Shown: positions 18,563 to 26,951 of the stretch, piece after piece
Position numbering within the stretch: the first letter of the stretch is position 1
Layout: every line of letters starts with the position of its first letter
Assembly (NCBI GenBank): GCA_002338615.1
Contig: DDIS01000177.1
Coordinates: 6,133-70,132, forward strand
DNA length: 64,000 bases
Direction: 5' to 3'
DNA from: Proteobacteria bacterium UBA1844
GTDB lineage: Bacteria; Pseudomonadota; Gammaproteobacteria; Steroidobacterales; Woeseiaceae
Translations under genes and position numbers: made by a program
Notes under the pieces: generated by a model
Seen by the model: only the letters and a program-made list of their open reading frames with translations
Database searches by the model: none
Told to the model about the DNA's origin: nothing

Positions 18563-20445
18563 TGCAAAACACTCCGTGCCTGCGCCTGGGTTGCACGGTC
18601 GTAGCTGTCAGCCAGCGCAAAGCGGGCTTTTTCCCGGTAGTTCTCAAGACGGGACCGGCGCGCGACGAGTTCGTCGATCGCGAACAATTCGAGTTCGTGA
18701 CCCTGCCGTTTCATCAGGCTCTCGACCCGTACGATCGAGTCTTGCACCTCGGTACGCAGCTGCCGGATTGGCGTGTCGTAACCAACATAACTGTGCGTCG
18801 CGGCTTGCCGCGAGCGCACGAATTCGTCGTATTCAGCCTGTGCCGTTGCCATTGCGGCGTCCAGGTTGCGCAAATTGCGATCGAACTCGGTCAGGCGTTC
18901 GTGGTACTCGGTGTTGAGCGTCCAGACCAGCAGACCACGGAGACGCTGGATACGTTCCAGCAGCATTTTCTCGGACGTTCTGAGTTCGCCGCCGCCGAAG
19001 CGCGACTCCATGGCATCGAGCTGGTTCAGAAGGTCCTGTTCCTCGCGGGTGGCGAGAAATTCGGGACGCGGTGTCGTCAGAAGATCGTCGCGACGCTTGA
19101 CTAGCATCTTGTGTTGTTCGATGCGCAGGCGAAAGCGTGAATCCAGTTCGCGGAACTCCGTATCAATCTCCGGCAGCAGCGGCGTGTAATGCTCACTGCG
19201 GATCTCGACCATATCGTCGAACGCGTCGAAGCTGCTTTGCCAGCTGACGAGTTTGCGATGCAGGTCTGCGAGGTCGAGATAATTCTGCAGAACGGTCTGG
19301 AAATCGTTGCTCGCGAGCAGCTGCATCAGGTAGTAGGTTTCGGGTGTTTGTGGTAACGACCGCAGGCGAATCACCCAGTCCTTGTTCTGGCGGATTTCTT
19401 CACGTACCAGCGCGTCCAGAAAACGGCCATCACGGATGCTTTCGATTGAGCCATTCAGCTTTTCGACTTCGGTGCCAAACGCGTCCAGCGCCTGGCCGTA
19501 GTAGACGGCCGCGCGACCATGGATATCGAGTTTGCCGTAGGCGTACGGCAGCGCGAGCATTGCTTCCTGGGTTGCGGCGTCAGTTACTTCGCGCTGCGCC
19601 AAAATGCTCCAGGGCACCACCGCGCGTGCGTAGTGTTCACCGGACATGTTCGCCCAGCCGGCGCTAAGCAATGCCTGGTTGGAAAAGGGACCGTCCAGGC
19701 GGACACGGTCGAGGAATTGTGCAGATGTCGTGTAGTCGCCACCTTCGAGCAACAGCGTACCCAGCACCAGGTTGGCTTTGTCGCGAATAGCGAGGTCGGC
19801 AGGATCGCTGGTTTCGAAACGACCGGCACGATCCAGCTGCTCGATCGCGAGTTGTCGCTCGCCAGCCTGCAGATGGGCAATGCCTAGGTTGTACGCGGCG
19901 AACGCGCCGTAACTTTTCGAATCCTGTAAACGTTTGAACGTGTCGAACGCGTCCGCCGGCCGGTCAAGGGCGAGATAAATATTGGCGCGCAGGAACTCAA
20001 TGTCGTCGCGGATCTGTTCGGGAACCTTGCCTTCGATACGGGAGAGCGCAAGCAGCGCATCCTCCATCTGACCTTTCTGGAATTGAATGCGCGCCAGCCG
20101 ATAGGCCGCATCGTTACGCACCTCGTCGTCAACCGCACCCTCGAGCACCGCGGTGATGGCGCGACCGGCGCGCTGGTGCATGCGATAACGCAGTTCAAAG
20201 TCACCGAGTGAAAACTCGGCATCGTCCATGTACGGGTACAAGGTATCCCGCTCCGGCTCGTCGACCTCGTCATGCTGGAGGACTTCGGCATCGAGGCGTT
20301 CCAGTGCTTCGAAATACAGGCCCTGGTGGGCGTAGTAGAGCGCCTCACCGAAATACAGGTCTTTCAGTTCTTCACTGTGACAGGGGCCAGTCGCCAGTGA
20401 CGCCCACACGAGGAGCCCCGTCGCCGTAAACGGCGCACGATTCAT
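18559..20445 (-). CDS. Exported TPR protein with C-terminal coiled coil
   Basis: 628 residues. An N-terminal signal (TGLLVWASLATGPCHS) is followed by TPR-like helices to about residue 330 (EALYYAHQGLYFEALERLDA, AAYRLARIQFQKGQMEDALL). A long helical, coiled-coil-prone region rich in Arg and Glu runs from about 400 to the end (EIDTEFRELDSRFRLRIEQH). It starts three bases behind the first gene of the operon and is translationally coupled to the next. Likely periplasmic scaffold of the same complex. Confidence 0.82.
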   Translation of the reverse strand: MNRAPFTATGLLVWASLATGPCHSEELKDLYFGEALYYAHQGLYFEALERLDAEVLQHDEVDEPERDTLYPYMDDAEFSLGDFELRYRMHQRAGRAITAVLEGAVDDEVRNDAAYRLARIQFQKGQMEDALLALSRIEGKVPEQIRDDIEFLRANIYLALDRPADAFDTFKRLQDSKSYGAFAAYNLGIAHLQAGERQLAIEQLDRAGRFETSDPADLAIRDKANLVLGTLLLEGGDYTTSAQFLDRVRLDGPFSNQALLSAGWANMSGEHYARAVVPWSILAQREVTDAATQEAMLALPYAYGKLDIHGRAAVYYGQALDAFGTEVEKLNGSIESIRDGRFLDALVREEIRQNKDWVIRLRSLPQTPETYYLMQLLASNDFQTVLQNYLDLADLHRKLVSWQSSFDAFDDMVEIRSEHYTPLLPEIDTEFRELDSRFRLRIEQHKMLVKRRDDLLTTPRPEFLATREEQDLLNQLDAMESRFGGGELRTSEKMLLERIQRLRGLLVWTLNTEYHERLTEFDRNLRNLDAAMATAQAEYDEFVRSRQAATHSYVGYDTPIRQLRTEVQDSIVRVESLMKRQGHELELFAIDELVARRSRLENYREKARFALADSYDRATQAQARSVLQ

Positions 20446-20448
20446 GAA

Positions 20449-20988
20449 TCACCAGTCCCCGACAAGAATCGGGCTGCCACCGAGAGACGGTCCGGCGAGT
20501 GTTATACCGAGCGCTTTGGGCGCGATACCCTTTGCGAAACTGAAGTCGTCGGTTTCGCTGAAGTCCTTGCCGTTCTTCAGCTTGCCGTGCATCGTGACCT
20601 TGAGTTGATGGTCGCCGGTCGGCACGTTGCCGGTGTACAGGCGTTGCACGCCACCTTTCTGTAGCGCCTCGAGTTCCTTGAAACTGTAGATGTGTTGCGT
20701 CGCGACTTCGCCATTGATCACCACCTGGATCGAGTCGAGACGAAAATCCTCGCTGTCATGAAACGCGACAAACAGCGCGAGCTGCGTATTGGAAGGATAG
20801 AGCAGGCGTTCTTCGAGATTGCCGAGTTCGGAGGCAATGCTCAGAACATCCGATTTTATTTCCTGTACCTGGCCGTCGAGGCTGCGTGTGTCCTCACTCG
20901 CAATCTCTTGCGCAAAGCCGGGCGCACAGACCGCACCCACGAGTATCGTAAATACCGCGAGTACCAGAAACCGCATGAATGTTGGCAT
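20449..20988 (-). CDS. Small exported coiled-coil protein, first gene of the envelope operon
   Basis: 179 residues. Signal peptide MRFLVLAVFTILVGAVCAPG with cleavage near FAQ, then a short coiled coil (VQEIKSDVLSIASELGNLEE) and a beta-rich domain (LFVAFHDSEDFRLDSIQVVI to the end). The start is set by AGGACGG seven bases upstream. The beta domain reads like those of small periplasmic Glt-cluster proteins (GltC class), but this is recognition by type and context, not a firm family call. Confidence 0.75.
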   Translation of the reverse strand: MPTFMRFLVLAVFTILVGAVCAPGFAQEIASEDTRSLDGQVQEIKSDVLSIASELGNLEERLLYPSNTQLALFVAFHDSEDFRLDSIQVVINGEVATQHIYSFKELEALQKGGVQRLYTGNVPTGDHQLKVTMHGKLKNGKDFSETDDFSFAKGIAPKALGITLAGPSLGGSPILVGDW

Positions 20989-21219
20989 CTTGACCGTCCT
21001 TTGTTCATGCCCGTAGACATCGCGCGTTCATCCACTGGGCGCGACACCGCACATGTCGGCGGTGAGCGACAAGTCTTAGGCAAAAGGGCCGGCTAATCTG
21101 TGATCCAATCCGCAAATCCGCCCGCGGGTGCCGAAAGGCAGGGAAATAGCGGGGTCCGGGGCTTATTGTCCTCGCGTTAAATAAGTGTGCGGAACCTGGC
21201 TATTGTAGCGTTTTGGCAG

Positions 21220-22521
21220 CTACTGGCCGCTGCCGATGTCGGTACGGTAATACATACCGTCAAACTGAATTGCTGCAATACCACCGTAGGCGGACTTAAG
21301 TGCTCGCGACAAGGTGTCGCCGGTGGCCGTTACCGCAAGAATTCGGCCGCGGGTCGTAACGAGACTGTCTTCGTCGCTCGCGGTGCCATGGTGGAATACG
21401 AGTACGCCGGGCAACGATTCGGCTGCTTCCACGCCGAGAATCGCCCGCCCCACCTCGTGCGACTCGGGGTAGCCGGACGAGGCAAGCACGACTGTCGCGG
21501 CGCTCTGGCTGCTCATGCGCACGTGTCCCGGCGTCAGCCGACCGTCGATGCAGGCTTCAATCGCTTCGTAGAAATCGCTTTCCAGCAGCGGCAGTACCAC
21601 GAGTGCTTCGGGATTGCCGAAGCGTGCGTTGAACTCAAGCACCCGCAAGCCGCTGTCTGTCAGCATCAGGCCCGCGTACAGAATGCCGACGAAAGGGTTG
21701 CCCTCCCTGGCCATGCCATCGACGGTACGCTGCAGTACGTTGCTGACAACGTCTTTCATCATGCGCGAATCAAAGTCGACTGGCGGTCCAAACGCGCCCA
21801 TGCCCCCGGTATTCGGGCCGCAGTCGCCGTTGCCGAGGCGCTTGTAATCGCGTACTGCGAGAAGAGGAACGACCGTACGTCCGTCTGCAAGCGCAAACAA
21901 GGATAACTCGGGCCCCTGGAGACGTTCCTCGATGATCACGGTAGAGCCCGACTCCCCGAATGCGCCGTCGATGAGGTAACTGCGCAGCGCCGCGAGCGCC
22001 TCCGCACGTGTATCGCATACGGATACGCCACGACCGCGTCGCCCGAGTCCACTGATTTTTACAACCACGCGCGGCGTGCTCATTTCGTCCAGGTAGGCCA
22101 CCGCCTGCTCGTAATCCGTGAACGCGCGGTACTCGGCGGTCGGAATCGAATGTCGCTGCATGAATGCTTTCGCAAATATTTTCGACGACTCAAGGCGCGC
22201 GGCCGCCCGGGTGGGTCCGAAAATTCGGAGCCCGGATGCCTGGAATGCATCGACAACGCCGAACGCCAGCGGAAAATTTGGGCCAACCACTGTCAGGTCG
22301 ATCTTGTTGTCGAGGGCGAACGCGACAATTTCCTCGGTCGACTCCTCATGGAGCGGGACATTGGTACCGATCTTTGCGGTCCCGGCGTTGCCAGGTGCAA
22401 TGAACAGCCGGCCGACTTTTGGCGACTGCGCAATCTTCCAGGCAAGACAATGCTCGCGAGCACCATAACCGAGCACGAGCACGGTATGGCGTGGGTCACT
22501 ATTCTTTGCAGACTGATTCAT
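21220..22521 (-). CDS. purD: Phosphoribosylamine-glycine ligase (GAR synthetase), somewhat divergent
   Basis: 433 residues, the usual length. It joins glycine to phosphoribosylamine with ATP in purine synthesis. The N-domain starts VLVLGYGAREHCLAW where most PurD have GxGGREHAL. The ATP-grasp part shows KISGLGRRGRGV (usual KxxGLAAGKGV), IIEERLQGPELSLFALADGR, GDCGPNTGGMGAFGPP and LEFNARFGNPEA (usual FGDPE). The fold and ligand loops are recognisable, but several glycine-loop positions are changed. It is not next to purH, its common partner, so a specialised paralogue is possible. Confidence 0.85.
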   Translation of the reverse strand: MNQSAKNSDPRHTVLVLGYGAREHCLAWKIAQSPKVGRLFIAPGNAGTAKIGTNVPLHEESTEEIVAFALDNKIDLTVVGPNFPLAFGVVDAFQASGLRIFGPTRAAARLESSKIFAKAFMQRHSIPTAEYRAFTDYEQAVAYLDEMSTPRVVVKISGLGRRGRGVSVCDTRAEALAALRSYLIDGAFGESGSTVIIEERLQGPELSLFALADGRTVVPLLAVRDYKRLGNGDCGPNTGGMGAFGPPVDFDSRMMKDVVSNVLQRTVDGMAREGNPFVGILYAGLMLTDSGLRVLEFNARFGNPEALVVLPLLESDFYEAIEACIDGRLTPGHVRMSSQSAATVVLASSGYPESHEVGRAILGVEAAESLPGVLVFHHGTASDEDSLVTTRGRILAVTATGDTLSRALKSAYGGIAAIQFDGMYYRTDIGSGQ

Positions 22522-22681
22522 CGGTGCGCACTATGCAGTGCCGCCCGTGTGCGGTAAAGCGGGTAATACGACATTGTACAAGTGGTCGAAAGCCTTGCTT
22601 AGCCCTGGCTCCGTCCGGATGGCGCCGCTACCGTCGTTTCGCTACAGTGTTGTGTCAATGTCACCGGTCCCGGATGTAACA

Positions 22682-23812
22682 ATGAAAAAGCTACTTGCAG
22701 CAAGCTGCGGCATTTTTTTGATGGCAACTGCCTGTGCGCAATCGAAATTGCCATTCGACGTCGAAATTGTTGCCTCATTCGATGAGCCCTGGGCACTTGC
22801 GTTTCTTCCCGACGGGCGCATGCTGGTCACCGAGAAAAAAGGCAATTTGCTGGTCGTTACACAGGATGGCGAGATATCCCGGCCTGTCCGTGGTATGCCG
22901 GATGTGGACTATGGTGGACAAGGCGGTTTTGGTGACGTCGCGGTGCACCCCGATTTCGACAACAACCGCCTCATCTACCTGAGCTACGTGGAGCCCGGTG
23001 TTGGCGATACACGCGGCGCTGCCGTCATGCGCGCTGTGCTCAATTCTACTGACTCGGGCGCCAACCTGAGCGATGCTGAAGTGATCTGGCGCCAGTACCC
23101 GAAAGTTGTCGGTCGAGGTCATTACGGACACAAGCTGCTGTTCGGCGCGGACGGTTACCTGTGGATCTCCTCCGGAGACCGGCAGAAGTTCACGCCGGCC
23201 CAGGACATGCAAGCGAATCTCGGCAAGATTCTGCGCCTCAATGACGACGGCTCGGTGCCCGATGACAATCCCTTCGTTGCCTATCGCGACGAGAATCCGT
23301 CCGTTGATGACGAAGGCGTATACGGGCAGATCTTCTCACTCGGTCATCGCAATCCGCTCGGTCTCGCCTTTGATACGCATGGGCAACTCTGGGAAATCGA
23401 AATGGGACCGAGAGGTGGCGACGAGTTGAATCGCATAGTGAGCCGTGGCAACTACGGTTACCCGATTGTTTCGAATGGCGATCACTATGACGGTCGTGAA
23501 ATCCCCGACCATGATACGCACCCGGAATTCCTGCCGCCGGCGATCTCCTGGACGCCGGTGATCTCGCCGGGCGACCTGATGGTCTACAACGGCACACTGT
23601 TCCCGGACTGGCGTGGCGACTTGCTGGTCGCGGGTCTTTCAGCGCGGGCCATCATTCGGATACGCGTTGCAGGAGAGAGCGCGCAAGAGGCCGAACGCTA
23701 CCCGATGGGTGCACGGATTCGCAGTGTTGCAGAAGGTCCTGACGGGGCGATCTGGGTACTGGAAGACGAAAGCGACAGCAGTGAAGGTCGACTGTTGAAG
23801 TTAACGCCGTAG
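22682..23812 (+). CDS. Soluble PQQ-type aldose sugar dehydrogenase family lipoprotein
   Basis: 376 residues from ATG 22682, chosen because it opens a lipoprotein signal (MKKLLAASCGIFLMATACAQ, lipobox ATAC). The rest is a six-bladed propeller of the glucose/sorbosone dehydrogenase family: EPWALAFLPDGRMLVTEKKG, GGQGGFGDVAVHPDF, GHYGHKLLFGADGYLWISSG, QIFSLGHRNPLGLAFD and WEIEMGPRGGDELNR, the last two being hallmark motifs around the cofactor and calcium site. It would oxidise sugars in the periplasm using PQQ. No PQQ synthesis genes are in view. recQ follows ten bases later. Confidence 0.92.
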   Translation: MKKLLAASCGIFLMATACAQSKLPFDVEIVASFDEPWALAFLPDGRMLVTEKKGNLLVVTQDGEISRPVRGMPDVDYGGQGGFGDVAVHPDFDNNRLIYLSYVEPGVGDTRGAAVMRAVLNSTDSGANLSDAEVIWRQYPKVVGRGHYGHKLLFGADGYLWISSGDRQKFTPAQDMQANLGKILRLNDDGSVPDDNPFVAYRDENPSVDDEGVYGQIFSLGHRNPLGLAFDTHGQLWEIEMGPRGGDELNRIVSRGNYGYPIVSNGDHYDGREIPDHDTHPEFLPPAISWTPVISPGDLMVYNGTLFPDWRGDLLVAGLSARAIIRIRVAGESAQEAERYPMGARIRSVAEGPDGAIWVLEDESDSSEGRLLKLTP

Positions 23813-23822
23813 GCCCCTGGAT

Positions 23823-25658
23823 ATGAGTGTAGGAATGCCTGGCTCAATTGATGACGTGCTGCGTGATGTGTTTGGCTTCCACGAATTTCGCGGGCCACAA
23901 CAGGCCGTTATCGAGTCTGCAATGGCCGGCCGGGACACGTTGGTCATCATGCCAACAGGCGGTGGCAAGTCCTTGTGTTACCAGGTTCCCGCACTCCTGC
24001 GGGACGGCGTCGGGCTCGTCATCTCGCCGCTGATTGCATTGATGCAGGACCAGGTGCGGGCACTCGGCGAAGTCGGTATCGATGCGGGTTTCTTGAATTC
24101 CAGCCAGAGCGCGAATGAACAACGCGCTGTTATTGCGCGATTGAAAAGCGGCGCGCTCAAGTTGCTCTATGTAGCACCGGAGCGCCTCGCTGGCGAACAC
24201 ACGCGTGACCTGCTCGCCGGTGTACCCCTGTCGTTGATCGCGATCGACGAAGCACATTGCGTTTCGCAGTGGGGTCATGACTTTCGGCAGGAATACCTCG
24301 CGCTGGACCAACTCGGCGCGCTGTTTCCCGGCGTGCCGCGCATGGCACTGACTGCCACGGCGACCGAGAAAACGCGCACCGAAATTATTGCTCGTCTTGC
24401 GTTCGACAAGCCGGACATATTCGTGGCGCCGTTCGACCGACCGAACATCCGCTACCTCGTGCAGCCAAAAACCGACGCAAAGCGGCAACTGCTGCAGTTC
24501 CTGAAGGATCACCGCGGTGTGGCCGGTATTGTTTATTGCCTGTCGCGCAGGAAAACCGAAAGCACTGCCGCATGGCTGAACGATAGCGGTATGAGAGCAC
24601 TGCCGTATCACGCCGGTCTGGACGCCGAAACGCGTCACGAACATCAACGTCGCTTCCTGGCTGAAGATGGCTTGATTATCGTTGCGACCATCGCATTCGG
24701 CATGGGCATCGACAAACCCGACGTGCGCTTTGTTGCGCACCTCGACCTGCCGAAAAGCCTGGAAGCCTATTACCAGGAAACCGGGCGCGCGGGACGCGAC
24801 GGCCAGCCCGCGGACGCGTGGATGGTCTACGGCCTGCAGGACGTGGTGCGCCTGCGGCAAATGCTCGAGGAATCGAGCGCGGGTGAAGAACATAAACGCC
24901 ATGAACGCGCGAAACTGGACGCGTTGCTGGGCTGGTGCGAGGTCACGGGCTGCCGCCGCCGCCCCCTGCTCGAATACTTCGGCGATTCGCCCACCAGGGA
25001 CTGTGGTAATTGCGACGGTTGCCTGACGCCGGTCGATACCTGGGACGGTATCGAAGCCGCGCAAAAACTATTATCTGCCGTGTACCGCACGGGGCAGCGT
25101 TTCGGCGCCGTGCATATCATCGATGTGCTGCTGGGGAAGTCCACCGACAAGGTTGCACAACACGGGCATGCCAGGCTGGCTGTGTTTGGCGTCGGCAAAG
25201 ATCTTGCGACACAGTCCTGGCGCTCGGTCTTGCGTCAACTGATTGTAATGGGCTATGTGCGCGCCGATGCGGAACGTTTTGGTGCGCTGGTGCTCACTGA
25301 AAAGAGTCGCAGTTTGCTACGCGGTGAAACGCCGGTCCGCTTCCGCAAAGATCCGCAACGGCCGATAGCGTCCAAGGCGAAATCGGTCCGTATAGAGGCG
25401 GTGATTGCCGCAAAAGATCGCGATCTTTGGGAGGCACTGCGCGAATGCCGGCAGGTGCTTGCCAGTGAGCACGGTGTGCCTCCGTACGTGATCTTCCACG
25501 ACTCGACTTTGCGACAGATGATCAGCGATCGCCCCGCCAGTGAAGCCGACCTGCTCGACCTCAACGGAGTTGGCCAGACCAAGCTAGAACGCTACGGCAA
25601 GCCCTTCCTGGGTGTGCTGCGAGAATTCTCGCCGCCACGGCAGGCCGCTGAATCGTAG
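23823..25658 (+). CDS. recQ: ATP-dependent DNA helicase RecQ
   Basis: 611 residues. Helicase core with Walker A MPTGGGKSLCY (Lys49), DEAH box IDEAHCVSQWGHDFR near 140-156, motif III ALTATAT and motif VI YYQETGRAGRDGQP. The RQC zinc site follows (GWCEVTGCRRRPLLEYFGD, then CGNCDGC), then a winged helix and a C-terminal HRDC-like domain (ending LNGVGQTKLERYGKPFL). It unwinds DNA 3' to 5' in recombination and repair. The stop codon TAG is part of a REP element. Confidence 0.98.
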   Translation: MSVGMPGSIDDVLRDVFGFHEFRGPQQAVIESAMAGRDTLVIMPTGGGKSLCYQVPALLRDGVGLVISPLIALMQDQVRALGEVGIDAGFLNSSQSANEQRAVIARLKSGALKLLYVAPERLAGEHTRDLLAGVPLSLIAIDEAHCVSQWGHDFRQEYLALDQLGALFPGVPRMALTATATEKTRTEIIARLAFDKPDIFVAPFDRPNIRYLVQPKTDAKRQLLQFLKDHRGVAGIVYCLSRRKTESTAAWLNDSGMRALPYHAGLDAETRHEHQRRFLAEDGLIIVATIAFGMGIDKPDVRFVAHLDLPKSLEAYYQETGRAGRDGQPADAWMVYGLQDVVRLRQMLEESSAGEEHKRHERAKLDALLGWCEVTGCRRRPLLEYFGDSPTRDCGNCDGCLTPVDTWDGIEAAQKLLSAVYRTGQRFGAVHIIDVLLGKSTDKVAQHGHARLAVFGVGKDLATQSWRSVLRQLIVMGYVRADAERFGALVLTEKSRSLLRGETPVRFRKDPQRPIASKAKSVRIEAVIAAKDRDLWEALRECRQVLASEHGVPPYVIFHDSTLRQMISDRPASEADLLDLNGVGQTKLERYGKPFLGVLREFSPPRQAAES

Positions 25659-25681
25659 GAGCGGCATCCTGCCGCTCCTGC
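25655..25681 (+). repeat. REP element that supplies the recQ stop codon
   Basis: GTAGGAGCGGCATCCTGCCG followed by CTCCTGC is a palindrome with arms GGAGCGGCA/TGCCGCTCC around TCC-type loop bases. The TAG of its first four bases is the recQ stop. Without a T-tract it is a weak terminator candidate, but it lies between convergent genes and could do that job. Confidence 0.8.
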
Positions 25682-25712
25682 AGCCAGAGAACACGCTTTG
25701 CCGATTCGGATG

Positions 25713-26438
25713 TTACTGAATCGCATACACCACGTGCACGCGCACCTCGGCGCTTATCTGGCCCTCCGAGATGCTGGGCTGTGGCGCTGCGCTTGCCATT
25801 TCGAAACGTGCGCTCGCAAGTGGCATCGGATACCCAGCATCGCTCGACATCGAGATAAGCAACACCTCGCCAAGTTGTACGCCGGCGAGTTTCGCGAGCG
25901 CGTCGGCTTTCCTCTTGGCATCTGCCATTGCCGCGGCGCGTGCACTTTCCTGCAGCGCTTCATTGTTTTCGATCAGGAACTCGATGCTGCCAATCGAGTT
26001 GGAGCCTGCATCCGTTAATGCGCCCAGTATTTCGCCGAGGCGATCGATTTTCCTCACGAGGACACTAATGGAATTGCTTACGCGGTAGCCGGTGATTACA
26101 GGCTCGCTGTTGCCACCCGGCTCGTGTCGCCGTTCGGGCCAGATTCTGTAGTTCGAGGTCTGGATGTCCTTTTTATCAATTCCTTTTGCGGCAAGTGCTT
26201 GCATCACCTGCGCGACGGCGGCCTGGTTTTGTTTTGATGCTTCGATAACCGTCGCTGCCATCGTCTCAACGCCCGCATCGAACATAGCTTGATCCGGAGT
26301 TCCGGACGCAAAGCCGCTGCCGTCGACCGTAATACTGCGGCGCTCGCTGACGTCACCGTCGGCTGCCGCGGGCCCGGCGAGCCCCAGGACGAAAACGCCC
26401 AGTAAGGCCGCTGACTTCATTGCACCTGATCGTTGCAT
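25713..26438 (-). CDS. SIMPL domain (DUF541) periplasmic protein
   Basis: 241 residues. The start at 26438 has GAAGG ten bases upstream. Signal peptide MKSAALLGVFVLGLAGPAAA, then the SIMPL pattern: ITVDGSGFASGTPDQA at the start of the domain, QALAAKGIDKKDIQTSNYRI and GYRVSNSISVLVRKID in the middle, and AAAMADAKRKADALAKLAGV near the end. Family members (YggE/BP26 type) are periplasmic and often linked to oxidative stress; the molecular role is not established. Confidence 0.92.
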   Translation of the reverse strand: MQRSGAMKSAALLGVFVLGLAGPAAADGDVSERRSITVDGSGFASGTPDQAMFDAGVETMAATVIEASKQNQAAVAQVMQALAAKGIDKKDIQTSNYRIWPERRHEPGGNSEPVITGYRVSNSISVLVRKIDRLGEILGALTDAGSNSIGSIEFLIENNEALQESARAAAMADAKRKADALAKLAGVQLGEVLLISMSSDAGYPMPLASARFEMASAAPQPSISEGQISAEVRVHVVYAIQ

Positions 26439-26565
26439 GTTGGTTATCCCTTCTTAAGTTGTGCAAACCCCAAGTATAAAGCACGCGCGGCGCGAAACCG
26501 TATCCGGGGCCAGGGCGCTTTCGCGCACAGTCCGGCAACAGGGATTGCGCTGCGATCGCCGCGCA

Positions 26566-26589
26566 GTCGCGCCGGGACGGCGCTCCTAC
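26566..26589 (-). repeat. REP element that supplies a stop codon
   Basis: On the minus strand GTAGGAGCGCCGTCCCGGCG followed by CGAC. The TAG in the first four bases is the stop of the small lipoprotein gene at 26586. It is a sequence variant of the copies at 9607 and 25655 (GCCGTCCCGGC instead of GGCATCCTGCC). Confidence 0.78.
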
Positions 26590-26951
26590 TCAGCCGCGCA
26601 CTTTGTGTGCGGCAGGTAGTGCCGGGCGCCATCGCGCGACTCTATGAGAACGCAGGCATCGCCGTTTTTTACCAGCCGGAACTGTATCGGCGTGTCCATG
26701 TTGCGGCCCTGGGCTGGCTGGCCGTCGATACGGCGTGGAATATTGCGTTCGATCGTCAATACGCTGCTGTTGGTTAACGCATCGTCTGCGAGCAAAACTT
26801 CGGTTCGTAACACTTCATTGACGACCTGCTGCAACGCGGCGCGACTTTCATCGCTTGCATCGACGATGCGTGCTGGCTGGTCGTCGGCCACGGCCAGGCT
26901 CTCGCAGCCGGCTAAAGCGCATAGCAAGACAGCGAAACTACGCCGCCTCAT
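26586..26951 (-). CDS. Small putative lipoprotein coupled to the S41 protease
   Basis: 121 residues from ATG 26951, preferred over 26960 because it overlaps the protease stop as ATGA. The signal MRRRSFAVLLCALAGC has a lipobox (LAGC). The mature part (VVNEVLRTEVLLADDALTNS, then LVKNGDACVLIESRDG) is not a family I know. Tight coupling suggests a role with the protease in front. Its stop codon is inside a REP element. Confidence 0.72.
   Translation of the reverse strand: MRRRSFAVLLCALAGCESLAVADDQPARIVDASDESRAALQQVVNEVLRTEVLLADDALTNSSVLTIERNIPRRIDGQPAQGRNMDTPIQFRLVKNGDACVLIESRDGARHYLPHTKCAAE

Noticed and set aside
17441..18604. 387-codon plus-strand frame opposite the large TPR genes
   Set aside because: Shadow of the minus-strand TPR genes, which have signal peptides and coupled starts; no protein-like motifs.
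23844..25064. 406-codon minus-strand frame opposite recQ
   Set aside because: recQ on the plus strand has all helicase motifs; the antisense frame is composition only.
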